Part shown: piece by piece, positions 43,721-53,444 of the stretch | Numbering within the stretch: position 1 is the first letter of the stretch | How the letters are laid out: each line of letters opens with the position of its first letter | DNA from: Pseudomonas viridiflava | GTDB lineage: Bacteria; Pseudomonadota; Gammaproteobacteria; Pseudomonadales; Pseudomonadaceae | Length of the DNA: 64,000 nt | Assembly: GCF_900585905.1 (NCBI RefSeq) | Contig: NZ_UTVH01000095.1 | Coordinates: 1-64,000, forward strand | Reading direction: 5' to 3' | The notes under the pieces: model-generated | What the model was told of the DNA's origin: nothing | The model's database searches: none | What the model saw: only the letters and a program-made list of their open reading frames with translations | Translations under genes and position numbers: made by a program

Positions 43721-45000
<1,280 letters not shown>

Positions 45001-45001
<1 letters not shown>

Positions 45002-46395
45002 TGGAATACCTGCCGCTGTTCCACAACCTGCGTGGCAGCCAAGTGTTGGTGGTAGGCGGTGGCGAGATTGCGTTGCGCAAGTCCCGCCTGATTGCCGAAG
45101 CGGGTGCGGTCCTGCGCGTGGTCGCCCCCGAAGTCGAGCCGCAATTGCGTGAGCTGGTCGAACGCAGTGGCGGGCAGTTGATCCTGCGCGGTTACAGCAT
45201 CGTCGATCTGTACGAGTGCGTGCTAGTGATTGCCGCCACCGACGATGAGCCTCTCAATGCCCAGGTGTCCCGCGATGCCCGCCAGCGTTGTGTGCCGGTG
45301 AACGTAGTGGATGCGCCAGCGTTATGCAGCGTGATCTTCCCGGCCATCGTCGACCGCTCGCCGCTGGTAATCGCCGTGTCCAGCGGCGGCGACGCGCCCG
45401 TTCTGGCCCGGCTGATCCGAGCCAAGCTGGAAACCTGGATTCCGTCGACCTACGGCCAACTGGCGGGGCTGGCCGCGCGTTTTCGTGCTCAGGTCAAACA
45501 ACTTTATCCCGATGTAACTCAGCGGCGCGCCTTCTGGGAAGAAGTTTTCCAAGGCCCCATCGCTGACCGGCAGCTGGCGGGGCAGGGTGGGGAGGCCGAG
45601 CGTCTGCTGGTGGAAAAAATCGCGGGCGCGCCGCCCCATGCCCCCGGAGAGGTCTATCTGGTGGGCGCCGGACCGGGTGATCCTGATCTGCTGACCTTCC
45701 GCGCGCTGCGTCTGATGCAACAAGCGGATGTGGTGCTGTACGACAGACTGGTTGCTCCGGCGATTCTCGATCTGTGTCGGCGTGATGCCGAGCGTGTCTA
45801 TGTCGGCAAGCGTCGCTCGGAGCACGCGCTGCCTCAGGACCAGATCAATCAGCAGTTGGTTGACCTGGCCAAGCAAGGCAAGCGAGTGTTGCGTCTGAAG
45901 GGCGGCGATCCGTTCATCTTCGGCCGTGGTGGCGAAGAAATCGAAGAACTGGCTGCCCATGGCATTCCTTTCCAAGTGGTGCCAGGCATTACAGCCGCCA
46001 GCGGTTGCGCGGCGTATGCAGGCATCCCGCTGACCCACCGTGATCATGCGCAATCGGTGCGCTTCATCACCGGCCACCTGAAGGACGGCACCACCGATCT
46101 GCCCTGGAGTGATCTGGTGGCGCCCTCGCAAACCCTGGTGTTCTACATGGGCCTGATTGGCCTGCCGGTCATTTGCGAGCAGCTGATCAGGCATGGTCGC
46201 GGGGCGGATACCCCAGCCGCGTTGATCCAGCAGGGCACCACTGCCAACCAGCGGGTGTTCACTGGCACGCTGGCCAACTTGCCCGATCTGGTGGCAGAGC
46301 ATGAGGTGCATGCGCCAACGCTGGTGATCATCGGTGAGGTGGTTAAATTGCGCGAGAAACTGGCGTGGTTCGAAGGCGCTCAAGCCAGCGTCTGA
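45001..46395 (+). CDS. cysG: Siroheme synthase CysG
   Basis: 464 residues, a three-activity enzyme. The N-terminal part (1-~210) is the Rossmann precorrin-2 dehydrogenase/ferrochelatase (LVVGGGEIALRKSRLIAEAG). The C-terminal part is SAM-dependent uroporphyrinogen III methyltransferase (VGAGPGDPDLLTFRALRL, then VVPGITAASGCAAYAGIPLT). It makes siroheme for sulfite and nitrite reductases. A strong terminator follows. Confidence 0.97.
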
Positions 46396-46410
46396 TCGCT
46401 GACTGACTGA

Positions 46411-46463
46411 AACCGGGCAGCTGGCGACGCTTAACTGCGTCGCTGGCCAGCCCGGTTTTTTTA
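46411..46463. terminator. Terminator shared by cysG and yqjG
   Basis: AACCGGGC-CTGGCGACGC and GCGTCGCTGG-GCCCGGTT form a very long stem followed by TTTTTTT on the plus strand. It reaches the yqjG stop codon (46461-46463), so it can also lie in the tail of that transcript. Confidence 0.85.
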
Positions 46464-47468
46464 TGCGCCTGTCTTGTGCCAGATGCCTCGGCCGGTCAAT
46501 CGTTCGCGATCATGGCTGCGGTCAAGGTCCTGCGCGGGGCCCTTTGGCACAATGCCGGTCGGGTTGATGGTGCTGTGGCTGGCGTAGTAGTGATGCTTGA
46601 TATGCTCGAAATTGACGGTCTCGGTAACGCCCGGCCACTGATAAAGCTCCAGCATCCAGTTGCTCAGGTTCGCGTAATCGCTGATGCGCTGGCGGTTGCA
46701 CTTGAAGTGACCGTGGTAGACCGGGTCAAACCGCACGATGGTGGTAAACAGGCGCACGTCGGCTTCGGTCAGGTACTCGCCAGTCAGGTAGCGTTTTTCA
46801 CCCAACAGCTGTTCCAGCGCATCCAGCTCGGCAAAGACGTCATCGAAGGCTTGCTCGTAGGCGTTCTGCGAGGTCGCGAAGCCCGCGCGGTACACGCCAT
46901 TGTTGACGGCCGGATAGATCCGTTCGTTGAGTTGATCAACCGCCGACTGCAGGGCGTCAGGATAAAGATCCAGCCGATTGCCGGTGAGTTCGTCGAAGGC
47001 GCTGTTGAACATACGGATGATTTCCGCCGATTCGTTGCTGACGATCCGCTGCAGCTTTTTGTCCCACAGCAGGGGCACGGTCACCCGGCCTGTGTAGCTG
47101 GCATCATCAGCCAGGTAACGCTGATACAGAAACTCGTGATGATCCAGATGATCGCCGCTGGCGCCTTTTTGCGGGTCGAAGGTCCAGCCGTTTTCGCGCA
47201 TCAACCAGCTGACCACTGACACATCGATGAGGTTTTCAAGACCTTTGAGCGTGCGATAGATCAGCGTGCGGTGAGCCCAGGGGCAGGCCAGCGAGACATA
47301 GAGGTGATAGCGCCCGGCTTCAGCCTTGAAACCGGCTTCGCCAGAAGGCCCGGCGCTACCGTCGGCGGTTATCCAGTGACGACGTTGCGCCTGCTCGCGC
47401 TGAAAAGCCCCGTCTTTGCTGCTTTCGTACCACTGGTCTTGCCAGCGTCCTTCGACCAGAAGGCCCAT
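46461..47468 (-). CDS. yqjG: Glutathionyl-hydroquinone reductase, YqjG family
   Basis: 335 residues, a Xi-class glutathione transferase. The catalytic Cys62 sits in LACPWAHRTLIYR, and the N-terminal thioredoxin-like fold is followed by the helical domain with YLTEADVRLFTTIVRFDPVY. It reduces glutathionyl-hydroquinones (for instance those formed from quinones) and protects against them. It is a single gene, convergent with cysG. Confidence 0.92.
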   Translation of the reverse strand: MGLLVEGRWQDQWYESSKDGAFQREQAQRRHWITADGSAGPSGEAGFKAEAGRYHLYVSLACPWAHRTLIYRTLKGLENLIDVSVVSWLMRENGWTFDPQKGASGDHLDHHEFLYQRYLADDASYTGRVTVPLLWDKKLQRIVSNESAEIIRMFNSAFDELTGNRLDLYPDALQSAVDQLNERIYPAVNNGVYRAGFATSQNAYEQAFDDVFAELDALEQLLGEKRYLTGEYLTEADVRLFTTIVRFDPVYHGHFKCNRQRISDYANLSNWMLELYQWPGVTETVNFEHIKHHYYASHSTINPTGIVPKGPAQDLDRSHDRERLTGRGIWHKTGA

Positions 47469-47566
47469 ATCAGACTCCAGAATTGTCTATAGCGATGAGT
47501 GCTTGGAGACGAGTCTAATCAGTTTGGTTCGAAGGAACAGCGCAAACGGTGGGGCAGATTTATCGG

Positions 47567-48568
47567 TTAAATCGATCTGTTCCGGGCTTCCCAAAAACGT
47601 TCAGCCTGGGCAAACGCTTCGTCGCGGGGCAAGCCCAAGCCGCGCAAGGCCAGGGCCATGGTTGCCATCAATGCCAGTTGCGGGTAGCTGTCCTGCACCT
47701 CGCCTCTCCACAGCGCGAGAAGGTGGCCAGGGTCCAGCGTCGCGGGTTTCACGTGGCGACGATCCGACATGGCAGGCCATTGCTCATCCCAGGGCTGACC
47801 GTCAGTGGTGCCGTACAGATGGCTGATGGTGTCCGGATTGATCTCGACTTCGCCGCCGTCGCCCTTGATCACAATCGTATGATTGCCCAGCAGGCCGCTG
47901 GCATCGCGGTGCACGCTCTGATAGCCAGGGTGGAAAATGCTTTGCAGCCCGCAACGTGCGTTCAGCGGGTTGATGATCCTGGCCAGGGAGTGAATCGGCG
48001 AGCGCAAACCCAGCGTGTTGCGCAGGTCGATCATGCGCTGCAGCTGCGGTGCCCAGTCGCCCAGCGGGAAGAACGCCAGGTTGTGATCCTGCAATGCGCT
48101 GTCGACGTCGCTCCAGTTGCGACACAGCGGGATGCCCAGCAGCCCGAGCAATTGCTCGCTGTAAAGGCGCCCGGCAGTGTGGGCGCCGCCGCCGTGCATG
48201 AGGATTTTCACGCCATTTTGCGCCATGCATTTGGCCGCCAGCAGATACCACGGCAGATGCCGCTTCTTGCCGGCGTAACTGGGCCAGTCGATATCCACCT
48301 GCAATGGCGGCGCGTGCAGGCGCTCGCGCACCGCTTCGGTAAAGCCGGCCAGCTCTTCGGCGCTTTCTTCCTTGTGCCGCAGCAGCATGAGAAACGCGCC
48401 CAGCTGAGTGTCTTCGACCTTTTCATCCAGCAGCATGCCCATGGCCTCGCGGGATTCTTCGCGAGTCATGTTGCGTGCCCCGCGCTTGCCCTTGCCAAGA
48501 ATGCGCACAAACTGAGCGAAAGGGTGTTCGGCAGGCGTTTCAGTAATCAGAGGCAGGTAATCGTTCAT
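47567..48568 (-). CDS. ybiB: YbiB/TrpD2-family nucleic-acid-binding protein
   Basis: 333 residues with the anthranilate phosphoribosyltransferase-like fold (glycosyl transferase family 3): HGGGAHTAGRLYSEQLLGLLG and HPGYQSVHRDASGLLGNHTIVIKGDGGE. The TrpD2/YbiB group lacks the phosphoribosyl chemistry and binds nucleic acids in E. coli. It overlaps tusE by 4 bases (ATGA) and is the last gene of tusDCBE-ybiB. Its ties to tRNA thiolation are inferred from this overlap. Confidence 0.82.
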   Translation of the reverse strand: MNDYLPLITETPAEHPFAQFVRILGKGKRGARNMTREESREAMGMLLDEKVEDTQLGAFLMLLRHKEESAEELAGFTEAVRERLHAPPLQVDIDWPSYAGKKRHLPWYLLAAKCMAQNGVKILMHGGGAHTAGRLYSEQLLGLLGIPLCRNWSDVDSALQDHNLAFFPLGDWAPQLQRMIDLRNTLGLRSPIHSLARIINPLNARCGLQSIFHPGYQSVHRDASGLLGNHTIVIKGDGGEVEINPDTISHLYGTTDGQPWDEQWPAMSDRRHVKPATLDPGHLLALWRGEVQDSYPQLALMATMALALRGLGLPRDEAFAQAERFWEARNRSI

Positions 48569-48900
48569 ATGCAGTTAGTCGGCTTGGGCAGGCCCGCCAG
48601 CTTGGCGGCGAGTTTGGCGGGAGTGCCGTTGAACAGGCGATTGAGGTGCGCGCTGTTGCCTTTCTCCGGGCCCAGCTTCAACGCGGTGTACTTGATCAGC
48701 GGGCGTGTGGCTGGCGACAGCTGAAACTCGGCGTAAAACTCCCGCAGCGTCAGCAGCACTTCAACATGTTCGGGGCTTAACGCGATGCCTTCCTGCCCGG
48801 CCAGCGCATGGGCAACCGGCAGCGACCAGTCTTCAAGGTTTGCCAGGAAGCCGTCCTTGTCCAGCGCTATGCCGCGTTCGTCGACGATAAGCTGCGTCAT
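48565..48900 (-). CDS. tusE: Sulfurtransferase TusE (DsrC family)
   Basis: 111 residues from ATG 48900, which overlaps the tusB TGA (ATGA); a GTG at 48906 is the alternative. The last step of the Tus relay: TusE takes persulfide sulfur from TusBCD and gives it to MnmA. The signature C-terminal Cys is the second-last residue (KPTNCI), and the DsrC core LDKDGFLANLEDWSLPVAHA is intact. Confidence 0.93.
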   Translation of the reverse strand: MTQLIVDERGIALDKDGFLANLEDWSLPVAHALAGQEGIALSPEHVEVLLTLREFYAEFQLSPATRPLIKYTALKLGPEKGNSAHLNRLFNGTPAKLAAKLAGLPKPTNCI

Positions 48901-49196
48901 AGCCACGTGTTGACCCTGTCGTAGTGAATCGACAACTCGACGAAACGTGGGTAATCGACACGCTCGACCCAGTCAGGGGTGGCGATGTCTCGGGCCAGTA
49001 TGTCGTCGTCGAGCGCATAAATCCGGCACTCCGGGCCGCGATCCTGCAGGGCCTGAAACGGCGCTGTTGTCGGGCGCAACGCATAAACAGCATCGCCACA
49101 CAGCAGCAGTGCATCGCTGGTGCCCAACAGACGCAGGCAACTGCTCAGGCGGGTGTCGGCGAAAGGGGAGTGAGATAAAACGTGAAGGGTGGTCAT
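48897..49196 (-). CDS. tusB: Sulfurtransferase complex subunit TusB (DsrH family)
   Basis: 99 residues. DsrH-type fold: LHVLSHSPFADTRLSSCLRLL near the N terminus and DALLLCGDAVYAL with a Cys. TusB forms a heterohexamer with TusC and TusD. Its TGA overlaps tusE, and its ATG is one base short of the tusC stop codon end, so translation is coupled throughout. Confidence 0.9.
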   Translation of the reverse strand: MTTLHVLSHSPFADTRLSSCLRLLGTSDALLLCGDAVYALRPTTAPFQALQDRGPECRIYALDDDILARDIATPDWVERVDYPRFVELSIHYDRVNTWL

Positions 49197-49558
49197 CAGA
49201 GAGTGATCACATGGTCGTAACGGTCGATGAGTGCCGCGATGTCGCGCGCCTGTGCCAGCAGGCGCACCTCGATATGCAACCGGTCCGCAGGCAGACCGCG
49301 TTCAGCCAGGCTGGTGCTACAGGCATAGACTTCTTCAATGCCGAACATCTCCAGCGCCTTGAGGTTGGCGCCGAGATCCTTCTGCTGCACGGCTGCTGCA
49401 TGTTGCGTCTGGGCAAGCTGAAGTACGCCGTCGTCCATGAACAGCAAGCCGATAGGCAAATCGTAGGCGCCGCCCGCAAGCGCGATATCCAGAGCTTCGC
49501 GCGCGCTGAGCCCGGACCAGGGCGACTGGCGGCTGATGATCAGCAATGACTTCGCCAT
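49196..49558 (-). CDS. tusC: Sulfurtransferase complex subunit TusC (DsrF family)
   Basis: 120 residues from ATG 49558 (MAKSLLIISRQSPWSGL), one base past the tusD TGA. DsrF fold: a Rossmann-like strand/loop at the N terminus, GGAYDLPIGLLFMDDGVLQL, and a Cys in YACSTSLAERGL. It is a structural partner of TusD in the sulfur relay. Confidence 0.9.
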   Translation of the reverse strand: MAKSLLIISRQSPWSGLSAREALDIALAGGAYDLPIGLLFMDDGVLQLAQTQHAAAVQQKDLGANLKALEMFGIEEVYACSTSLAERGLPADRLHIEVRLLAQARDIAALIDRYDHVITL

Positions 49559-49559
49559 C

Positions 49560-49952
49560 TCAGGCCCCTCCAAAACAGACGAGACGATCCGCAGATTGAG
49601 CGCCGTCGTGCAGCTGGCCGAGGCCGGACAGCTCCCATGGCGCGCCAACGTTGGCGGCTGGCCGCTGATAACGCTGCGCTTCTTCCTCGTTCAATACACC
49701 GCGGCGCAGGGCGGCTGCGATGCATACCACCGCGTCGAGCTGGTGTGCGGCGACGAAATCACGCCACTGCGCAGCGATGTCCTGCTCATCCTGAGGCGCC
49801 ACAATATTGGCCGAAGCGCTGTGGACCCCATCCTGATAAAAGAACAGGCGCACGATCTCGTGCCCACCCGCCAGCGCTGCCTTGGCGAACAGCAGGGCGC
49901 GGCGGGAGGCGGGTGCATGGCCAGGGGAGAATACGGCGATGGCGAACTTCAT
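49560..49952 (-). CDS. tusD: Sulfurtransferase TusD (DsrE family)
   Basis: 130 residues from ATG 49952 (MKFAIAVFSPGHAPAS). The active-site Cys77 lies in VVCIAAALRRGV, equal to E. coli Cys78, which receives sulfur from TusA (not in the window). First gene of tusD-tusC-tusB-tusE-ybiB. A terminator lies just upstream, so the operon must have its own promoter in the 50-base gap or be partly read through from yccA. Confidence 0.92.
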   Translation of the reverse strand: MKFAIAVFSPGHAPASRRALLFAKAALAGGHEIVRLFFYQDGVHSASANIVAPQDEQDIAAQWRDFVAAHQLDAVVCIAAALRRGVLNEEEAQRYQRPAANVGAPWELSGLGQLHDGAQSADRLVCFGGA

Positions 49953-50010
49953 GAGCGGCTCGTTTGGGCAAACATGCGTAATGATAAAGAATTCAAAAGC
50001 GATAGACAGC

Positions 50011-50035
50011 AAAAAGCCCGCTGGGCGGGCTTTTT
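50011..50035. terminator. yccA terminator
   Basis: AAAAAGCCCGC and GCGGGCTTTTT form a perfect palindrome; it ends yccA on the minus strand and could also act on the other. Confidence 0.88.
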
Positions 50036-50054
50036 GTTGAAGCGGTGGAGCAGA

Positions 50055-50726
50055 TCAGTCGTCGCGGCTCATGATGCCGAAGATCTGCAGCAGGCTGACG
50101 AACAGGTTGTAGATGGACACATACAGGCTGACGGTTGCCATGATGTAGTTGCGCTCGCCGCCGTGGATGATCGCGCTGGTCTGGAACAGAATGCAGACCG
50201 ACGAGAACAGCACGAAACCGGCGCTGATCGCCAGCTGCAGGCCGCTGATCTGGAAGAACATGCTGGCCAGCGTCGCGCCCAGCAGAACAAAGAAGCCAGC
50301 GGTGATGAAGCCGCCGAGGAAGCTCATGTCCTTGCGGGTGATCAGCACGTAGGCCGACAGGCCACCAAACACCAGCGCCGTCATGGCGAATGCGGAGCTG
50401 ACGATTTCAGCGCCACCGGCCATGCCCAGATAACGATTGAGGATCGGACCGAGCAGGAAGCCCATGAAACCGGTCAGGGCAAAGGTGGATACCAGACCCC
50501 AGGCCGAGTCGCGCAATTTGTTGGTCAGGAAGAACAGACCATAGAAGCCGATCAGCACGACAAAAATGTTCGGGTAGCCGACACGCATCTGCTGCGCGAC
50601 GAACGCCATCACGCCGCTGAAGGCCAGTGTCAGGGCCAGGAGACCGTATGTGTTGCGCAGAACGCGACTAACCTCTAGCTGATCGGCCTGCACGCCGTTA
50701 TTAACTGCGTAATCCTGTTCGCGCAT
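50055..50726 (-). CDS. yccA: Bax inhibitor-1/YccA-family membrane protein
   Basis: 223 residues from ATG 50726, with a strong AGGAGG before it. Seven hydrophobic helices, the BI-1/TMBIM layout. YccA of E. coli binds and modulates the FtsH-HflKC protease; other members carry Ca2+. The C-terminal end IFGIMSRDD holds the charged tail typical of the group. It diverges from the tRNA-Ser gene. It is in an operon of one, with its own terminator. Confidence 0.9.
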   Translation of the reverse strand: MREQDYAVNNGVQADQLEVSRVLRNTYGLLALTLAFSGVMAFVAQQMRVGYPNIFVVLIGFYGLFFLTNKLRDSAWGLVSTFALTGFMGFLLGPILNRYLGMAGGAEIVSSAFAMTALVFGGLSAYVLITRKDMSFLGGFITAGFFVLLGATLASMFFQISGLQLAISAGFVLFSSVCILFQTSAIIHGGERNYIMATVSLYVSIYNLFVSLLQIFGIMSRDD

Positions 50727-50802
50727 TGCGAACCTCCTAGTGGTTGAAATGTAGAGTTGCAAAGATCATAACAGACGGCCTGCAATCAGCCACCCAGAGA
50801 GT

Positions 50803-50830
50803 TTGACAGCGTGTTTCATTCCGGTATTAT
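50803..50830 (+). promoter_or_regulatory. Promoter of the tRNA-Ser gene
   Basis: TTGACA (50803-50808), 16 bases, then TATTAT (50825-50830), with a GC-rich discriminator GGCGCCCGC. The GC-rich discriminator is the type seen on stringently controlled stable RNA genes. The tRNA begins 18 bases later. Confidence 0.85.
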
Positions 50831-50848
50831 GGCGCCCGCAATGCAAAC

Positions 50849-50936
50849 GGAAGTATGGCCGAGTGGTTTAAGGCAGCAGTCTTGAAAACTGCCGACTGTA
50901 ACAGGTCCTAGAGTTCGAATCTCTATGCTTCCGCCA
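50849..50936 (+). tRNA. tRNA-Ser (anticodon UGA)
   Basis: 88 bases with a 7-bp acceptor stem (GGAAGTA / TGCTTCC), D-arm GCCGAGTGGTTTAAGGC, anticodon loop CTTGAAA (anticodon TGA) in stem GCAGT/ACTGC, a long variable arm typical of class II tRNAs, TAGAG-GTTCGAAT-CTCTA T-arm, and an encoded CCA. It reads UCA. Its own promoter and terminator make it a single-gene unit. Confidence 0.97.
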
Positions 50937-50950
50937 TATCAGATACGTCA

Positions 50951-50975
50951 AAGCCCTGAATATTCAGGGCTTTTT
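50951..50975 (+). terminator. tRNA-Ser terminator
   Basis: AAGCCCTGAAT and ATTCAGGGCTT form a perfect stem followed by TTTTT, 15 bases past the tRNA. Confidence 0.92.
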
Positions 50976-51286
50976 CGTTTCCGGGGGTGGATGGCGCAAG
51001 ATCGCCAGCAGCCCCGAATGCAAGCGCTGCGACGCCGAAATCCAGCCTCTGAAGAGGCTATCGCGCAGCCAGCGGTCGAACGTCAGGCAGTAATGATTCA
51101 GTGGGTCTTCGACGCTCTGCCTCTGCGCCTGGCTCAAGCCGACCACTGCCGACCGTGCACCTCCCGACGTACTCCTGGAAGTCCGGCAGGCACAAGGTGG
51201 CATTTGCAGCCGCTAACGGGTTAGGGTTGCCGGTCTTAACGCCCTGGCCCTTCTGGTCAGTGCTCCAATCAGGATCTGGATTTTTT
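50976..51286. other. Gene-free region after tRNA-Ser
   Basis: 311 bases without a confident gene. Two minus-strand frames (50964-51203 and the end of one from 51711) cover it but are not recognised; the piece translating to LSQAQRQSVEDPLNHY and RDSLFRGWISASQRL looks more protein-like than chance, so it may be a decayed gene. No integrase or repeat of the tRNA end was found. Confidence 0.5.
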
Positions 51287-52501
51287 GTGAGTCGCTTGAA
51301 CACTGCTGAAATCGCTGACACTCGACCCGCTTCATGGTGGGCGGTGGGCAGCGTAGGTCTTGGCTCTTTTGCCACGGTCACCACTGAATTTCTTCCTGTA
51401 GGCCTGCTGCCTCGCATCGCCGCCGAGCTGGGCGTCAGTATCAGCCAGGCCGGGCTGATGATGGCCGTGCCCGGCGTGTTGGCAGCTATTTCTGCGCCGA
51501 GCTGTATCGCACTGTTCAGCCATGTTGATCGCAAGCGAATCCTGCTGGTGTTGCTTTCGATATTGCTGGCCTCCAACCTGATCGTCGCGCTGTCAGCGCA
51601 CTTCTGGCTCACCCTGGCGGGCCGGGTGTTGCTGGGGTTTGCCCTGGGCGGGTTCTGGACCATCGCCGGTTCGCTCGGTCCTCGATTAAGGCCCGGCAAG
51701 GAGGGCGTCAAGGCGACCTCTTATATTCTGGCGGGGGTGTCGCTGGGCACGGTCGCGGGCATACCTGCCGGCACGCTCATAGGCGAAGCCTTCGGCTGGC
51801 GCTCAGCGTTCGAGCTGGCCGCCGTCGTCACCGTCGTGGTCGGGCTGCTGATCGTGTGGTGTCTTCCTTCATTGCCAGGGGAGCGCAGCGCCGGCATGAG
51901 CCAGATGCTGTCTCTGGCAGGCGAGCGGGCAATCAGACGGATGTTTGCAGCTGCCTTGCTGATCTACGTCGGTCATTTTGCGGCGTATACCTATCTGGCG
52001 CCTTATGTGCAGGAATACGCCGGTATTGCCGGGCAGGCTCTGGGCACGTTGCTGTTCGCCTTCGGTCTGGCAGCGGTGGTCGGCAACCTCGCGGGAGGCG
52101 CGCTGGCTGCCCGGGGAGCGCCGTCTTCGGTGCTGGTCATGACCCTGCTGATGCTGGTATCGCTGACTGCACTGATAATGTTCGTCAGCCATCCGCTGCT
52201 GCTATGGCCTGTGATTGTGCTGTGGGGGGTTGCTTTCGGCATGATCCCGATCACCACCCAGATCTGGTGTTTCGAGGCTTCTGGCGGACGGGTCGAAGGA
52301 GTTCAGGCGCTGCTGGTGTGCGTCGTCAATCTGTCCATCGGCGGCGGGGCTTTCATTGGCGGACAGGTGTCCGGTTTCGCAGGTTTCAGCGCCGCGATTG
52401 TCACCGGCGCTGTGTGCGCGTCGATGGCTTTGCTGGTGGTGCTGCTCTCGTTGCGCAGCACCCGGCCATCAGCTCAAGGTGCATCGCGCTTGAGCAGGTA
52501 G
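51287..52501 (+). CDS. MFS transporter (sugar/drug efflux type)
   Basis: 404 residues from GTG 51287 (VSRLNTAEIADTRP); the frame is open for 62 more codons upstream but that part is not hydrophobic and reads as noise. Twelve membrane helices are seen. The MFS loop signature is weak: SHVDRKRILLVLLSIL (motif A type) and GVSLGTVAGIPAGTLIGEAFGWR (motif C type, antiporter). It resembles the AraJ/SotB-like group. Substrate unknown. Its 3' end overlaps cobF by 28 bases, convergently. Confidence 0.85.
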   Translation: MSRLNTAEIADTRPASWWAVGSVGLGSFATVTTEFLPVGLLPRIAAELGVSISQAGLMMAVPGVLAAISAPSCIALFSHVDRKRILLVLLSILLASNLIVALSAHFWLTLAGRVLLGFALGGFWTIAGSLGPRLRPGKEGVKATSYILAGVSLGTVAGIPAGTLIGEAFGWRSAFELAAVVTVVVGLLIVWCLPSLPGERSAGMSQMLSLAGERAIRRMFAAALLIYVGHFAAYTYLAPYVQEYAGIAGQALGTLLFAFGLAAVVGNLAGGALAARGAPSSVLVMTLLMLVSLTALIMFVSHPLLLWPVIVLWGVAFGMIPITTQIWCFEASGGRVEGVQALLVCVVNLSIGGGAFIGGQVSGFAGFSAAIVTGAVCASMALLVVLLSLRSTRPSAQGASRLSR

Positions 52502-53235
52502 GTGTCCATGATCCAGCCGTTGACTTCACGGGCGGCGTTTCGAACCCGACGGATCTCATCGGCGACCTCGCTGAGTTTGCCTGAAATGAGAATCTCGTCA
52601 GGTGTGCCCAGGTAGGCGCCCCAGTAGATATCAATGTCCTGGTCTACCAGCGTTCGGTACGCATGCTCGGCGTCGAGCATGACCACCACGCTGTCAACGT
52701 CATCCGGAAAACCCTGGGCCAGACGGCGTCCGGTGGTGATTTCAACCCCGCGGCCGATGTGGTTCAGCGGCACTTTGTGCCGCGCGGTCAATGCCTGCAC
52801 GCTGGTGATGCCGGGGATGACCTCGTAGTCCAGCTGATGGCGACCGGTCTTGATAATGGCCTCCATGATGCGGATCGTGCTGTCGTACAGCGAGGGGTCG
52901 CCCCACACCAGGAATGCGCCGCACTGGCCATCATCCAGCTCTTCGGCAATCAGGCGCTCGAAGGTGCGCTGCTTGTCGGCATTGAGCCTGTCGACGGCCT
53001 GCAGATAGTCGCCGCCGTCGCGCGCGCGCTCAGGGTTGAGCGCCTCGACGATTCGGTAATCAGGCTTGTGGATGTACCGCTCGATGATTTCCCTGCGCAA
53101 CTCGTTGAGTTTTTCCTTTTCGGCACCTTTGTCCATGAGAAAGAAAACGTCTGCCCGATTCAACGCATTGACGGCCTGAACAGTGATGTATTCCGGGTTG
53201 CCGGCACCGATGCCGATGATCAGGATGTTTTTCAT
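52474..53235 (-). CDS. cobF: Precorrin-6A synthase (deacetylating) CobF
   Basis: 253 residues from ATG 53235 (MKNILIIGIGAGNPEYIT). It methylates C-1 of precorrin-5 with SAM and expels the C2 unit, in aerobic cobalamin synthesis. The tetrapyrrole methylase core is seen: GIGAGNPEYIT, FLVWGDPSLYDS, VIPGITSVQALTARHKVPL. Other cob genes are absent from the window, so this one is isolated. The gene diverges from the LysR regulator (210 bases apart). Confidence 0.9.
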   Translation of the reverse strand: MKNILIIGIGAGNPEYITVQAVNALNRADVFFLMDKGAEKEKLNELRREIIERYIHKPDYRIVEALNPERARDGGDYLQAVDRLNADKQRTFERLIAEELDDGQCGAFLVWGDPSLYDSTIRIMEAIIKTGRHQLDYEVIPGITSVQALTARHKVPLNHIGRGVEITTGRRLAQGFPDDVDSVVVMLDAEHAYRTLVDQDIDIYWGAYLGTPDEILISGKLSEVADEIRRVRNAAREVNGWIMDTYLLKRDAP

Positions 53236-53444
53236 GGCGCGTCCGTTGAACGTTAAAAGGCGGGTGTGAGCTGCAGGAACCGAACTCGGGTCTGGCCCGA
53301 ATCTGGAAGTGTGTTCGAGTGTCCTGATGTTGTCGATACGACTGGCGCTGCAATTGAACATGTGCCATTTGCGCCAGCCCTCGCTGTGAAGATCATCAAT
53401 GATAGGCTAGCGGATTCACCATTATCGTTTCATAGGAGGGGTCA

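Noticed and set aside
47567..48568. Anthranilate phosphoribosyltransferase TrpD
   Set aside because: The fold is related, but the gene belongs to the TrpD2/YbiB branch; it lies with tus genes and not with trp genes.
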